Shown: positions 1 to 9,087, counted from the first letter of the stretch. The stretch: 64,000 bases of DNA from Chitinophagaceae bacterium (GCA_016719015.1 JADKAZ010000015.1:186001-250000), one strand, 5' to 3'. Translations and numbers: made by a program. Notes: generated by a model not told the origin, from the sequence alone.

Positions 1-2
1 CA

Positions 3-647
3 ACCCTGGCTTTCTTCTGCTGGCTGATGGCAAAAATTACTGTGGCCTATATTCCCTATAATACGGATGTGGGCTTTCTCCGTATTAAACAACAATACAT
101 TGATATTGACCACTGGAGAACAGCTTTCTTTATTCATGTATATGCCAGTATGTGGGTCTTGTTTGCCGGGTTTACACAATTTTCCAGCTGGTTATTAAAA
201 AATAAGCCCCGGCTCCATCGGGCCCTTGGTTATATCTATGTGGCGGATGTGCTGCTGATAACCGGGCCTGCTGGTTTGATAATGGGTTTTTATGCCAATG
301 GTGGTTTGTGGTCAAGAGTAGCTTTTGTTTTATTGGCGATATTATGGATGTTCTTTACAGCCTTGGCATTGATCAAAGCAAAACAAAAAAAATTCAAAGC
401 CCATCGAAACTATATGATCAGAAGCTATGCCCTCACTTTATCTGCCTTGACACTAAGAGCATGGAAATACGCAATAACAAACACCATGGCCCTGCCGCCA
501 ATGGATGTGTACAGGGTGGTGGCATGGGTGGGTTGGGTAGGGAATCTTGCTTTTTGCAGAATATATAATAAGGATGATTTTCCGACAAAAAAAATCTCTC
601 TTCATAAAAAGAGAGACTTTGACAATATGTTTAAAACACCCCTTTAA
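3..647 (+). CDS. DUF2306-type membrane protein, 5' end outside window
   Basis: A small polytopic membrane protein of unknown role that resembles DUF2306 proteins. The reading frame is open to the left edge: the codons before the first ATG (position 27) read as a hydrophobic stretch (LAFFCWL), so the true start probably lies outside the window. At least four hydrophobic helices are visible, with the pattern 'HRALGYIYV' after helix 2 and 'KAHRNYMIRSYALT' after helix 3. Positively charged, histidine-containing loops of this kind are typical of the family, and the histidines may bind a cofactor (inference). The last ~20 codons run through a hairpin that looks like the dnaN terminator and end inside a short repeat, so the C-terminal tail may be a recent, non-conserved extension. 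It converges with dnaN with 12 bp between stops. Confidence 0.7.
   Translation, partial: TLAFFCWLMAKITVAYIPYNTDVGFLRIKQQYIDIDHWRTAFFIHVYASMWVLFAGFTQFSSWLLKNKPRLHRALGYIYVADVLLITGPAGLIMGFYANGGLWSRVAFVLLAILWMFFTALALIKAKQKKFKAHRNYMIRSYALTLSALTLRAWKYAITNTMALPPMDVYRVVAWVGWVGNLAFCRIYNKDDFPTKKISLHKKRDFDNMFKTPL
587..616 (-). terminator. Intrinsic terminator of dnaN, inside the neighbouring CDS
   Basis: On the minus strand an 8-bp stem (TCTCTCTT/AAGAGAGA) with a 6-nt loop is followed by eight T residues. It lies about 45 bp past the dnaN stop and overlaps the last codons of the convergent DUF2306 gene. Confidence 0.75.
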
Positions 648-657
648 GGGATGGGGG
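637..657 (+). repeat. Copy A of a CCCCTTTA..GGG..TGGGGG repeat
   Basis: A 21-bp element (CACCCCTTTAAGGG then ATGGGGG) that shares 17-18 of 21 positions with copies at 9067-9087 and 23794-23814. The TAA stop of the upstream gene is inside it. Confidence 0.65.
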
Positions 658-659
658 AA

Positions 660-1775
660 TTACTGATTCAGCATTAATGGCATTACCAGCATCAGCAACT
701 CCTCATCTTCACCAAGGTCAGTTGGTTTAATGATACCGGCTTTTGTAGGGGTAGATAGTTCAATATTTACTTCGTCGCTATCGGCAGCGTTGAGCATTTC
801 AATTAAGAATCTTGCATTGAAGGCAATCATCAGGTCTTCGCCGTTATACTGACATTTCATTCTTTCATTTCCTTCAAAGCTGAAGTCAACATCCTGCGCC
901 GCTAATTGTAATTCGCTGCCACTGATATTTAATGCCACCTGGTTGGTGCTTTTATTGCTGAATACACTTACACGACGCAAAGCATTCTGGAAATCGTTTT
1001 TATTTACCGTAAGCCGGTAAGGATTGTCGGTAGGTATTACGACTTTATAATCCGGGAACCGGGCATCAATCAACCGGCAGCTCATTTGGGTGGTACCATG
1101 TTTTACAAACAGGTGATTACTGTTATAGCTGATGGTTATTTCATCTTCATTAAAAGGAATAGCTGTTTTTACCAGGTTTAGCGGTTTGCGGGGAACGATG
1201 AAAGAATCGGCCTTCGGACACTTTACATCTTTTCTTTTATAGCGAACTAACCGATGTGCATCAGTTGCCACCGCCTGCAATCCTTTTTTATCCAACTCAA
1301 AGAAAACACCCGTCATGGCCGGACGCAGATCATCATTGCTGGTGGCAAATAATGTTTTATTGATGGCTGTTACCAATGCGGAAGCCGTCATTGTAAAAGA
1401 GGTAGTGTCATCAGCACCCGGTTCTTTTGGAAAATTGTCAGGATTTTCTCCCATCACCTTGTATTTACCATTGTCGCTGGTAATTTCAATTCCAAAGTTC
1501 TTATCAATATTAAAAGTGAGTGGCTGGTCAGCAATATTTTTTAGCGAATCCATCAGAATTTTTGCAGGGATACAGACCTTACCGGTGTCTTTAGCTTCAA
1601 TATCTAATTGAACCCTCATTACCGTTTCCAGATCGGTTGCCACTACGGTCAGTTTGTTTTTCTCAACTTCAAACAAAAAATCTTCCAGGATAGGAAGAAC
1701 GGTGTTAGCATTAATAACACCGGCAATATGCTGCAACTGTTTCAGTAAGGAAGAAGAGGAGGCTATAAACTTCAT
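660..1775 (-). CDS. dnaN: DNA polymerase III sliding clamp, beta subunit
   Basis: The ring-shaped clamp that tethers the replicative polymerase to DNA and serves as a docking platform for repair and replication proteins. The 371-aa length matches the family, which has three topologically similar domains. Typical segments are visible: the N-terminal 'MKFIASSSSLLKQLQHIAGV', 'ATDLETVMR' in domain 1, 'ATDAHRLVRYKRK' in domain 2, and the C-terminal 'VMPLMLNQ', a variant of the usual 'MPMRL' ending. The start is the ATG at 1775, giving the conserved N-terminus. No dnaA lies next to it within the window, so this is not visibly an origin region. A good terminator follows at 587-616. Confidence 0.96.
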   Translation of the reverse strand: MKFIASSSSLLKQLQHIAGVINANTVLPILEDFLFEVEKNKLTVVATDLETVMRVQLDIEAKDTGKVCIPAKILMDSLKNIADQPLTFNIDKNFGIEITSDNGKYKVMGENPDNFPKEPGADDTTSFTMTASALVTAINKTLFATSNDDLRPAMTGVFFELDKKGLQAVATDAHRLVRYKRKDVKCPKADSFIVPRKPLNLVKTAIPFNEDEITISYNSNHLFVKHGTTQMSCRLIDARFPDYKVVIPTDNPYRLTVNKNDFQNALRRVSVFSNKSTNQVALNISGSELQLAAQDVDFSFEGNERMKCQYNGEDLMIAFNARFLIEMLNAADSDEVNIELSTPTKAGIIKPTDLGEDEELLMLVMPLMLNQ

Positions 1776-1895
1776 CTGTATTTGTTTGAGGCGAAACTAC
1801 TGATTTTTGGTTTACAGCCAACACCAAAAGCCTCCCGGTGGATTACTTTGCCGCTTGCAGACAGCGGCCGGACATTTTCATTCTGCCAACTAATG

Positions 1896-1925
1896 CCTTG
1901 CTCCTTGTACCTTCTTTAGTATCTT
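1896..1925 (+). promoter_or_regulatory. Putative Bacteroidota-type promoter for the 1948 gene
   Basis: TTG at 1896-1898 is separated by exactly 19 bp from TATCTTGC at 1918-1925, matching the TTG-N19-TAnnTTTG layout except for the last two bases. Transcription would begin near 1930, which rules out the upstream TTG at 1924 as start codon and favours ATG 1948. Confidence 0.45.
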
Positions 1926-1947
1926 GCTTCTTCTCAAAAACCTACAA

Positions 1948-3271
1948 ATGTTCGATAAACTATTTGGCAGAAGTAAGAAAAAAGAGGAGATGCCGGCGGG
2001 GCCGGAAATAACTTTTGGCCGCTACTCAGATAATAACAAACCGGCTGTGAAAGTTACCCGCTGGACAGATGCTGATAACCTGTTTAAAGAAAAAAAATAT
2101 ACAGAAAGTTTAGATGCTTTTTTTGAATACCTGCGGGATGATACGATTGAGAATGTGGTATATGAAACGAAATGGGGCAGAAGGCCGGTTTCATCTTTAC
2201 CAGGGTTCAAAAATTGTAAGGGGGATATTTACCGGTGAACTGCTAAAAGCAGAGGTAACATTAGCAAAGATGCCGCAACCTTCCGTGCCGGTCATGCGCC
2301 GTTTGCTGGAAATGAATTTCAACCTTTATTATAGCCGCTTTGCTTTAGACAATGACAGGCTGTGTATGCGATTTGACAGCGATATCGCCACGGCCAGTCC
2401 CAGTAAATTGTATTACGGCTTAAAAGAGCTTTCTACCAAAGCCGATAAACAGGACGATCTGTTGGTACTGGACTTTTCAATGCTGGAAACGACCGATAGC
2501 GAACATATCTCCGCCATTCCGGAAAATGAGAAAGCAGTAAAATATGAATTTTTACAAAAATGGATACAACAAACACTGGGCACCATCAGCTCATTGGATG
2601 CGGATAAATTTTCTGGTGGTATTGCCTATATGCTACTGGCACTTATTTATAAGATTGACTATTTAATAGCACCGGAAGGAAAATTATTATATGAACTGGA
2701 AAAGATAACGGGTATTTATTTTAAAAAGGACGAACGGCCGGTGGTAGAAAAAAACCGGGATATGATTGAGGCATTTAAGAAAATGGAGGCCATACCCAAA
2801 GAAGAAGTTTTCAGTTGCCTTTTCCGGTCAAAGTTTTCATTTGCGATTGTGGCACCACAACAATATAAAGTAATAGCAGAATCAATTCATGGGGCCAACC
2901 AGAATGTAGCCTGGTACCGGGACAATAACTATTCCTTTATCGCAACACAGATTGCAGAGTATGGTATTTCTTATTGCCAGTATTCATACAGCCTGCCAAG
3001 GGTAATTACTGAATTTTATCATTTGTTCATGATGGTTAATTATGCAGATTATTTTGTTGCGCTGGGCTATAAGCCGGCTTATTACAATCCTGCGAAAAAC
3101 CAGTTTGCTTCACAAGATATTATTGAAAGAATAAAAACAATACAGGATAGCTGGAAAGACAAATATCCATTGCTGGATTTCAAAATACAAAACCTGCGGT
3201 TTGACAATCTTGTCAACTTTAATCAGACGTTCACGACAGAAATGGAATTTTTAAATACAGACCCCAAGTAA
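1948..3271 (+). pseudogene. Unknown cytosolic protein, broken by a +1 frameshift
   Basis: I do not recognise the family. The 5' part reads from ATG 1948 (MFDKLFGRSKKKEE) and is convincing to about 2172. After that the sensible protein continues in the +1 frame (NGAEGRFHLYQGSK onward) to the TAA at 3269-3271. Removing one base from the run AAATGGGG at 2170-2177 restores one frame of about 440 codons. There is no signal peptide or membrane segment. The N-terminal piece has 'ADNLFKEKKYTESLDAFFEYL', a single TPR-like helix pair; the rest is mixed alpha/beta and rich in aromatic residues. It lies 4 bp upstream of the HtrA-like protease and probably shares its mRNA, so the two may work together (inference). 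The frameshift may be a sequencing error in a homopolymer, true inactivation, or much less likely programmed frameshifting. Confidence 0.7.
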
Positions 3272-3275
3272 TAAA

Positions 3276-4376
3276 ATGGACTCTCAACAAATCATAGAGC
3301 AATATCAAAAAGCAATTATTCAAATTGCAACGGCCGGCGGTACTGGTACGGGTTTTTATGTGAAAGAATTTGATTTGATTGTTACGAATGCACATGTGGT
3401 GGCAGAAGATGCCGAAGTAACCATTGCGGGCAAAGCATTTGACAAAGCATTGTCAAGAGTTTGGTACACCGACAGAAAGCATGACCTTGCTTTTTTGCAG
3501 GCGCCAACAGGAATTGAATTGCCAGATGTACGGCTGGGACAATATGAACAAATGAAAGATGGAGATGCTATCGTTGCCATCGGCCATCCTTATGGATTAA
3601 ATTATACAGCAACGCAAGGAGTGATTTCAAAGGTGGATAGGATTAGAGACGGATTAAAATTTATTCAGATTGATGCAGCTATAAATCCGGGTAACAGCGG
3701 CGGACCACTGGTAAACATGAAAGGAGAAATTATCGGTGTTAATTCTTTTATTATCCGGGGCGGAGATAATCTTGGTTTTGCATTACCGGTTAATTACCTG
3801 CGGGAGGCACTGAATATGTATTTGCCTAACAAGGGCCAGGCTTCTACCCGTTGCTTTAGTTGCGGCTTCCTGGTGACGACCACCAATATCGACACTAAAA
3901 AATATTGCCCGAGTTGTGGTACAGAAGTTAAACTGCCGGAAATACCCGAAAAAGAAACAGAAGCAGTAGGTGCTGCCAAAACCATTGAAGAAATTTTAAA
4001 AGAATTGGGCAAAGATGTACGATTAGCAAGAGAAGGAGTAAATACCTGGAGTGTAAAGGAAGGCTCTGCCAAAATAAAAATTACGTACAACGCTGAAAAT
4101 TTTTTTATCGCTGGCGATGCCTATCTGTGCCAGATGCCATCCGATGCAACAAAAATAAAACCATTGTATCAATTTTTGTTACAGGAGAATTACCGGTTGA
4201 ACGGATTGGTATTAAGTTGCGTAAAACAAAATATTGTATTGAGCTGCATTATGTACGACCTTGATATGACCAAAGAAAATGGAGCAGCCTCCTTTAGAAA
4301 CCTTTTTCAAAAAGCCGATTACTATGACGATTTTTTGAAAACCGAGTATCGTTGTACTGACCGGCTGGAAGAATGA
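3276..4376 (+). CDS. Trypsin-like S1C (HtrA-type) protease with zinc ribbon and YbjN-like C-terminus
   Basis: A 366-aa serine protease without signal peptide or PDZ domain. The catalytic triad is visible: His in 'TNAHVV' (about residue 39), Asp in 'HDLAFL' (about 70) and Ser in 'PGNSGGP' (about 140). After the protease come two Cys pairs (CFSC near 192, CPSC near 211) that form a zinc ribbon. The last ~130 residues resemble YbjN-like chaperone folds ('LSCIMYDLDM', 'KADYYDDFLKTEY'). A cytosolic HtrA-like enzyme with a zinc ribbon where PDZ domains normally sit is unusual. It is 4 bp after the frameshifted unknown gene and overlaps recX by 4 bp (ATGA), so the three look like one operon. Protease fold is confident; the YbjN assignment is tentative. 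Confidence 0.85.
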   Translation: MDSQQIIEQYQKAIIQIATAGGTGTGFYVKEFDLIVTNAHVVAEDAEVTIAGKAFDKALSRVWYTDRKHDLAFLQAPTGIELPDVRLGQYEQMKDGDAIVAIGHPYGLNYTATQGVISKVDRIRDGLKFIQIDAAINPGNSGGPLVNMKGEIIGVNSFIIRGGDNLGFALPVNYLREALNMYLPNKGQASTRCFSCGFLVTTTNIDTKKYCPSCGTEVKLPEIPEKETEAVGAAKTIEEILKELGKDVRLAREGVNTWSVKEGSAKIKITYNAENFFIAGDAYLCQMPSDATKIKPLYQFLLQENYRLNGLVLSCVKQNIVLSCIMYDLDMTKENGAASFRNLFQKADYYDDFLKTEYRCTDRLEE

Positions 4377-4849
4377 CGATGTACAAGAAATATCTTACCA
4401 AAGAACAGGCCTTGCAAAAACTAAAGCACTATTGTGCTTACCAGGAACGTTGCCACAGCGAAGTAAAAGAAAAGCTTTACCAGCTTGGAGTATGGAAGAA
4501 GGAGCATGATGAAATAATAGCTTCGCTTATTGAGGAAAATTACCTGAACGAAGAACGTTTTGCCGTCGCTTATGCAGGCGGACACTTTAGAATAAAACAG
4601 TGGGGGCGGATAAAAATAAAATATGAGCTAAAACAAAAACAGGTAAGTGAGTACAGTATAAAAAAGGCATTGAGACAAATTGAGGATGAGGAATATGGCA
4701 AAGTGCTTGAAAAGCTGGCGAGGGAAAAATATGCAGCATTGAAAAAGGAACAATTTTTAGTAAGAAAAAAAAAGACGGCTGATTATCTTGTCTCCAAAGG
4801 ATACGAAGCGGATTTAGTGAATACCATTTTAAAAATCATTAGCAGCTAA
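4373..4849 (+). CDS. recX: RecX family regulator
   Basis: A 158-aa, highly charged, all-helical protein matching RecX, which binds RecA filaments and modulates recombination and the SOS response. The repeated three-helix pattern is visible, for example 'ALQKLKHYCAYQERCHSEV', 'LIEENYLNEERFAVAYA' and 'KIKYELKQKQVSEYSIKKAL'. The length is normal. The first ATG overlaps the upstream stop (ATGA); the second ATG at 4379 is an equally good start. recA is not in the window. Its coupling to the protease gene is a context clue only. Confidence 0.85.
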   Translation: MTMYKKYLTKEQALQKLKHYCAYQERCHSEVKEKLYQLGVWKKEHDEIIASLIEENYLNEERFAVAYAGGHFRIKQWGRIKIKYELKQKQVSEYSIKKALRQIEDEEYGKVLEKLAREKYAALKKEQFLVRKKKTADYLVSKGYEADLVNTILKIISS

Positions 4850-4867
4850 TAGCAGTAACTTTAAGTC

Positions 4868-5671
4868 ATGTCTAATCTCTTCGTTACAATCATTCAGACA
4901 AACCTTCATTGGGAAGATAAAGCTGCTAACCGGCAAATGCTGGAAGAAAAAATTATGTCCATTAAAGACAAAACTGAAATTGTAGTGCTGCCTGAAATGT
5001 TTAGTACCGGTTTTAGCATGAAACCATCAAAGCTGGCCGAAACAATGGAAGGGGAAACGGTGGGGTGGATGAGAAAGATGGCGATTGAAAAAAAAATTAT
5101 TCTTACCGGAAGCCTCATCATCGAAGAAGCAGGAAATTATTTCAACCGTCTCATTTGGATGTTACCTAACGGACAACACGGACATTATGATAAGCGACAT
5201 CTGTTCGGGTATGCAGCAGAAGATAACCATTACACTGCCGGGACCAAAAGATTAATCGCTTCTGTAAAAGGGTGGAAGATAAATTTATTAGTGTGTTATG
5301 ACTTACGGTTCCCGGTCTGGGCAAGGCAACAGTCACAAGAAGAAGGCCCGGAATACGATGTGTTAATTTATGTGGCCAATTGGCCGGAGCGAAGAAGCCA
5401 TGCATGGAAAACATTATTGCAGGCAAGAGCAATCGAAAACCAATCGTATGTAGTAGGAGTCAATCGAACAGGGACAGATGGAAATGATATTTATCATAGT
5501 GGCGACAGTATGATCGTTGATCCGATGGGAGAAGTATTATACACTAAAATGGATGTAGAAGATATTTTTACCATCACATTGGATAAATCACACCTGCACG
5601 CCATAAGGGAGAGACTACCATTTTTAAAAGACGCCGACGGATTTATGATTTTAAAAGACAGTGAAAGTTAA
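4868..5671 (+). CDS. Nitrilase-superfamily omega-amidase (YafV/Nit2-like)
   Basis: A carbon-nitrogen hydrolase of 267 aa, probably deamidating 2-oxoglutaramate or 2-oxosuccinamate in the methionine-salvage and glutamine transaminase cycle, as known for the YafV/Nit2 branch. The Glu-Lys-Cys triad is visible: E in 'VVLPEMFSTGFSM', K in 'YDKRHLFGYA' and C in 'LLVCYDLRFPVWAR'. A TAACTTTA box at 4856-4863 ends only four bases before the ATG, so any transcript starting there would be nearly leaderless. It converges with the S41 lipoprotein gene, overlapping by 4 bp. Confidence 0.88.
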   Translation: MSNLFVTIIQTNLHWEDKAANRQMLEEKIMSIKDKTEIVVLPEMFSTGFSMKPSKLAETMEGETVGWMRKMAIEKKIILTGSLIIEEAGNYFNRLIWMLPNGQHGHYDKRHLFGYAAEDNHYTAGTKRLIASVKGWKINLLVCYDLRFPVWARQQSQEEGPEYDVLIYVANWPERRSHAWKTLLQARAIENQSYVVGVNRTGTDGNDIYHSGDSMIVDPMGEVLYTKMDVEDIFTITLDKSHLHAIRERLPFLKDADGFMILKDSES

Positions 5672-7182
5672 TTGGTCGTTTTTGTTTCTTTGTCTTTTTT
5701 TATTAACTCCATGGCCTTATCCAATTTATAATCATCTCCACGTTTCACCGCTTCCACCGTGGGGAAAGACGCTATTTCCGGCTGTACGCCCCGGCCATTT
5801 TTAGGAACTGTTTTATCAATTACCAGCCGGAACAAGGGTAAACGAAAACGAACACCGGTCTCCGGCAGCGCTACATCAGGAATCAACCATGCCGAATTAC
5901 CATAAGCTCCACCACCGGTTTCTTCTCCTATCACCGTTACATTTTCCTGTTGGGCAACAGCACCTACAAATAAAGTAGTTGCTGAAAAAGAATTACCTCC
6001 GGTAAGTATATAGGTATTGCCGTTGAAATGATTTGCTTTCTTTGGTCTGAAGTAATGCCGTTCAAAATAACCGAAATGATAATTCCCATCTTTCTTCTTT
6101 TTTGTAAAGAATGTTATAAAAAGGTTACTCCAGAAATGATCTTTAATATACCGTTCATTCGGGCTGCTTCTTTTTACTGCATACAACGAGTCGCAAACTT
6201 TGAATTTTTTATTGGCAAAATAGCGGCTGAGCAACGTTGAGTTAGTAACACTGCCTCCACCATTACCACGAACATCAATAATGAGATGACTAATATTATT
6301 TTTCTGTAAAGCATTAAATGAATTGTGAAAGAATTTTTTTAGACCATATCCCTTGCCAAAGGAAGATAAATCCATCATGGCGGTATGATTAAGAGAGTCG
6401 ATTTTTAATAAGCGGACTGTATTTGCCGCCTGTCTTCTTCTTTCTCTTTTGGACGGTTGGGGTACCGGGGGCCGTAACGGACGGGTGCCAATCCGATTGG
6501 CAGTGTCGGTAGCCGGGTTATACACCGGGATCATTATTGTCTTTAATTCCCCGGAAGGGTCCTTGTATTGAATGTTATATTTTTCTGATAATCCAAACAG
6601 TGAAGTATATAACGAACCGAAAAATCCCCGGTTACTTAATGACTGATATTTGTGGGTCCGGTTGTAGCCATCAGTAGAAATATAATTAAAGAAAGTATCT
6701 ACCAATTGCTCTTTTGTCCGTTCGTTGATTTTGGTAATTACTGTACCTCTTTTCAAAATACTATCCCGGCGATTAAGATTAGCGGTTACCACCATCGCAT
6801 CGTCCCATACTTTCATACTGAGTGGAAACATTTTTCCCAGTCGTACTGTATCGGTGTATTTGCCCCATGCTTTGGATGAACGGACAGTGGTATGACCACA
6901 ATTTATTTTTGCCGTAACATAGGTAAGCACTTTACGAAATTCCGGTTCTGTCATGGAATCTTTCAGGTGTTGTTGCCCCCAGCTAAAATAATAATCCATG
7001 CTGTCTTTACTTGTATACCAGTATAGACTTGGATGATGATCTTCTAAAATAGTTTGATAAACGGTATAATCTTTCTGTACCTGCTGCAATGAATATTTCT
7101 TTCCCGGCGAAAAGGAGGACTTGCTAACGCCGCAACCGGATAGAAGTACAATTAGGAAAATAAATAGTATAGGTGTTTTCAT
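5668..7182 (-). CDS. S41-family peptidase, lipoprotein
   Basis: A 504-aa tail-specific-protease-like enzyme. A lipobox (LLSGC) at residues 13-17 directs lipidation. The S41 core is recognisable: 'IDVRGNGGGSVTN', then 'GGNSFSATTLFVGAVAQ' carrying the expected nucleophilic serine, then 'IGEETGGGAYGNSA'. No clear PDZ domain is visible and the N-terminal ~100 residues are family-specific ('ILEDHHPSLYWY'). It is likely outer-membrane or periplasmic, with substrate unknown. The C-terminus ends in a run of Lys/Glu/Asp. Genes of this type are common in Chitinophagaceae; a second S41 gene is at 53522. Confidence 0.85.
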   Translation of the reverse strand: MKTPILFIFLIVLLSGCGVSKSSFSPGKKYSLQQVQKDYTVYQTILEDHHPSLYWYTSKDSMDYYFSWGQQHLKDSMTEPEFRKVLTYVTAKINCGHTTVRSSKAWGKYTDTVRLGKMFPLSMKVWDDAMVVTANLNRRDSILKRGTVITKINERTKEQLVDTFFNYISTDGYNRTHKYQSLSNRGFFGSLYTSLFGLSEKYNIQYKDPSGELKTIMIPVYNPATDTANRIGTRPLRPPVPQPSKRERRRQAANTVRLLKIDSLNHTAMMDLSSFGKGYGLKKFFHNSFNALQKNNISHLIIDVRGNGGGSVTNSTLLSRYFANKKFKVCDSLYAVKRSSPNERYIKDHFWSNLFITFFTKKKKDGNYHFGYFERHYFRPKKANHFNGNTYILTGGNSFSATTLFVGAVAQQENVTVIGEETGGGAYGNSAWLIPDVALPETGVRFRLPLFRLVIDKTVPKNGRGVQPEIASFPTVEAVKRGDDYKLDKAMELIKKDKETKTTN

Positions 7183-7244
7183 TTTCGGATATCAAGCTTC
7201 CACAAAATACAACGCATTTTCCATTTATTGATTGTTACCAGGTG

Positions 7245-8279
7245 CTATTGAGCTAAATGATTCCATCCCTGTGCGGTAATTGGATGTTTGCCACCTCCTT
7301 TGGTAAGAATATTTGCTCCCTGCTCTACCTCCGTCATATATCCAATCACACTGATTTCTTCATTTAAAATCAATTTGTCGTAATCTGATTGGGATATGGT
7401 AAACAGCAACTCATAATCTTCTCCGCCACTTAATGCACAGGCTGTTGGGTCTATTTCAAATTTAAAAGCAGCTTTTTTCATTTCTTCTGCCACGGGTATT
7501 TTTTCCTCGTATAATACACAGCCCAGATTACTTTCTTTACAGAGATGCAATATCTCAGAGCTTAATCCGTCACTTACATCAATCATTGAAGTGGGAATGA
7601 TTTCCTCTTTTGCAAAAAACTCAACAATATCTTTCCTCGCTTCTGGTTTCAGCAACTTGCCTATAACAAAAGACTCTCCTTCCAGGTCTGGCTGCACGCC
7701 GGGGCTCTCCAGGTAAATTTTCTTTTCCCTTTCCAGAAATAATAAACCAACATAAGCTGAACCCAGGAAACCACTGACACAAAGGAGGTCGCCTTTCTGT
7801 GCGGTGCTTCTTTTTACAAATTTTTCGGGTGTCACTTCACCGATTGCCGTAACAGAAATAATAAATCCTTTTTGAGATGAAGTGGTATCGCCACCCACCA
7901 GGTCAACACCGTATGCAGAGCAGGCAGCATATACACCTTCATAAAACTCATCCAGGGATTCGAGACTGAATCGGTTACTGATGCCAAGGCTCAAGGTAAT
8001 TTGTGTGGGTATGGCATTCATTGCATACACATCGCTCAGGTTTACTATGACCGATTTATAACCCAGATGTTTGAGTGGTGTATAAGCAAGGTCGAAGTGT
8101 ACACCTTCAATCAACAGGTCGGTGGTAACAACAGTTTGTTTGCCGAAATGATCTATTACCGCTGCATCATCACCAACTCCTAAAATTGAAGAGACATTTT
8201 GCAGTTCTATATTTTTTGTCAGGTGTTCGATGAGGCCAAACTCACCCAACGTTGCTATTTCTGTTCTTTCGTTACTCAT
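7245..8279 (-). CDS. thiL: Thiamine-monophosphate kinase
   Basis: Phosphorylates thiamine monophosphate to thiamine diphosphate using ATP. The 344-aa protein has the AIR-synthase-like architecture: the N-terminal 'FGLIEHLTKN', the metal-binding 'GVGDDAAVI', 'TTDLLIEGVHFDLAY', 'VNLSDVYAMNA', 'GGDTTSSQKGF', and later 'IDVSDGLSSEI' and 'SGGEDYELLFT'. The start ATG overlaps the suhB stop (ATGA), so the pair is co-transcribed, suhB first. No other thiamine genes are nearby. Confidence 0.95.
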   Translation of the reverse strand: MSNERTEIATLGEFGLIEHLTKNIELQNVSSILGVGDDAAVIDHFGKQTVVTTDLLIEGVHFDLAYTPLKHLGYKSVIVNLSDVYAMNAIPTQITLSLGISNRFSLESLDEFYEGVYAACSAYGVDLVGGDTTSSQKGFIISVTAIGEVTPEKFVKRSTAQKGDLLCVSGFLGSAYVGLLFLEREKKIYLESPGVQPDLEGESFVIGKLLKPEARKDIVEFFAKEEIIPTSMIDVSDGLSSEILHLCKESNLGCVLYEEKIPVAEEMKKAAFKFEIDPTACALSGGEDYELLFTISQSDYDKLILNEEISVIGYMTEVEQGANILTKGGGKHPITAQGWNHLAQ

Positions 8280-9055
8280 AATTCTTTTTGGTTATTTATT
8301 ACTGCCACCATCTCGTCATGAATTTTTCCATTGGTAGCAAGAACTTTATGCTGATAAACGGAAAATTTATTTCCCTGGTGATCGGTTACTTTACCACCGG
8401 CTTCTTCTACAATGAGGTAGCCAGCGGCACTGTCCCAGGCTTCTAATTTATGTTCAAAAAATCCATCAAACCGCCCCGCCGCTACCCAACAAAGATCGAT
8501 AGCAGCAGAACCCAAACGACGGACAGGAACCCCTTTGCGGACAAACCGTTCAAAAATTTCTAACGGACCGTTGGGCATATTGATATAAGTATAAGGAAAG
8601 CCGGTTACTAAACAGGCTTTGATAGCTTCTGTTTCTTCACTTACATGAATAGGTTTATCATTGAGCGTTGCTCCTTTCCCCTTTTCTGCAAAAAAGAATT
8701 CGTTCATATGGGGGTTATATACAGCAGCCAATACAATTTCCCCGTTTTGTTCAATGCCAATAGAAACACAATTCAGTGGAATACCGTGGGCAAAGTTTAC
8801 CGTACCATCAATAGGGTCAATAATCCACTTATAGTTGGAGTCCTGGATAATTTCACCGGTTTCTTCACTTAAAATAAAATGACCGGGAAAATTTCGTTTA
8901 ATTACTTCAAAAATCGCCTTCTCCGAAGCATGGTCGGCTTCGGTCACTAAATTATTAACGCCTTCCTTATTTGATATTTTAAAATCTCCATTAAAAAAAC
9001 GAAGTATTTCTGCGGCTCCTGCCTTGGTAGCTTCAATCAATGTGCTTTTGAGCAT
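8276..9055 (-). CDS. suhB: Inositol-monophosphatase family phosphatase
   Basis: A 259-aa Mg-dependent phosphatase that hydrolyses inositol monophosphate or related sugar and nucleotide phosphates. Both signature motifs are present: 'WIIDPIDGTVNFAHG' and 'EAWDSAAGYLIVEEAGG', with 'EETGE' supplying the first metal ligand. The ATG at 9055 is preferred over an in-frame TTG at 9073, because the TTG lies upstream of the likely transcription start: a perfect -7 box (TATCTTTG) ends 3 bp before the ATG. It overlaps thiL by 4 bp. Paralogue function within the SuhB/CysQ/IMPase group cannot be settled by eye. Confidence 0.9.
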   Translation of the reverse strand: MLKSTLIEATKAGAAEILRFFNGDFKISNKEGVNNLVTEADHASEKAIFEVIKRNFPGHFILSEETGEIIQDSNYKWIIDPIDGTVNFAHGIPLNCVSIGIEQNGEIVLAAVYNPHMNEFFFAEKGKGATLNDKPIHVSEETEAIKACLVTGFPYTYINMPNGPLEIFERFVRKGVPVRRLGSAAIDLCWVAAGRFDGFFEHKLEAWDSAAGYLIVEEAGGKVTDHQGNKFSVYQHKVLATNGKIHDEMVAVINNQKEL

Positions 9056-9058
9056 GGG

Positions 9059-9066
9059 CAAAGATA
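9059..9066 (-). promoter_or_regulatory. -7 box TATCTTTG immediately before suhB
   Basis: A perfect TAnnTTTG match whose last base is 3 bp from the suhB ATG, directly abutting repeat copy B. If used, the mRNA would be leaderless or nearly so. The matching -33 element is weak (TTTCT about 19 bp upstream). Confidence 0.4.
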
Positions 9067-9087
9067 CCCCCAAGCCCTAAAGGGGAG
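9067..9087 (-). repeat. Copy B of the CTCCCCTTTAGGG..TGGGGG repeat
   Basis: On the minus strand CTCCCCTTTAGGG then CTTGGGGG; 19 of 21 bases match the copy at 23794-23814. It occupies the spacer region of the putative suhB promoter. Confidence 0.65.

Noticed and set aside
660..1775. Replication origin next to dnaN
   Set aside because: No dnaA, no cluster of DnaA boxes and no AT-rich repeat region visible around it.
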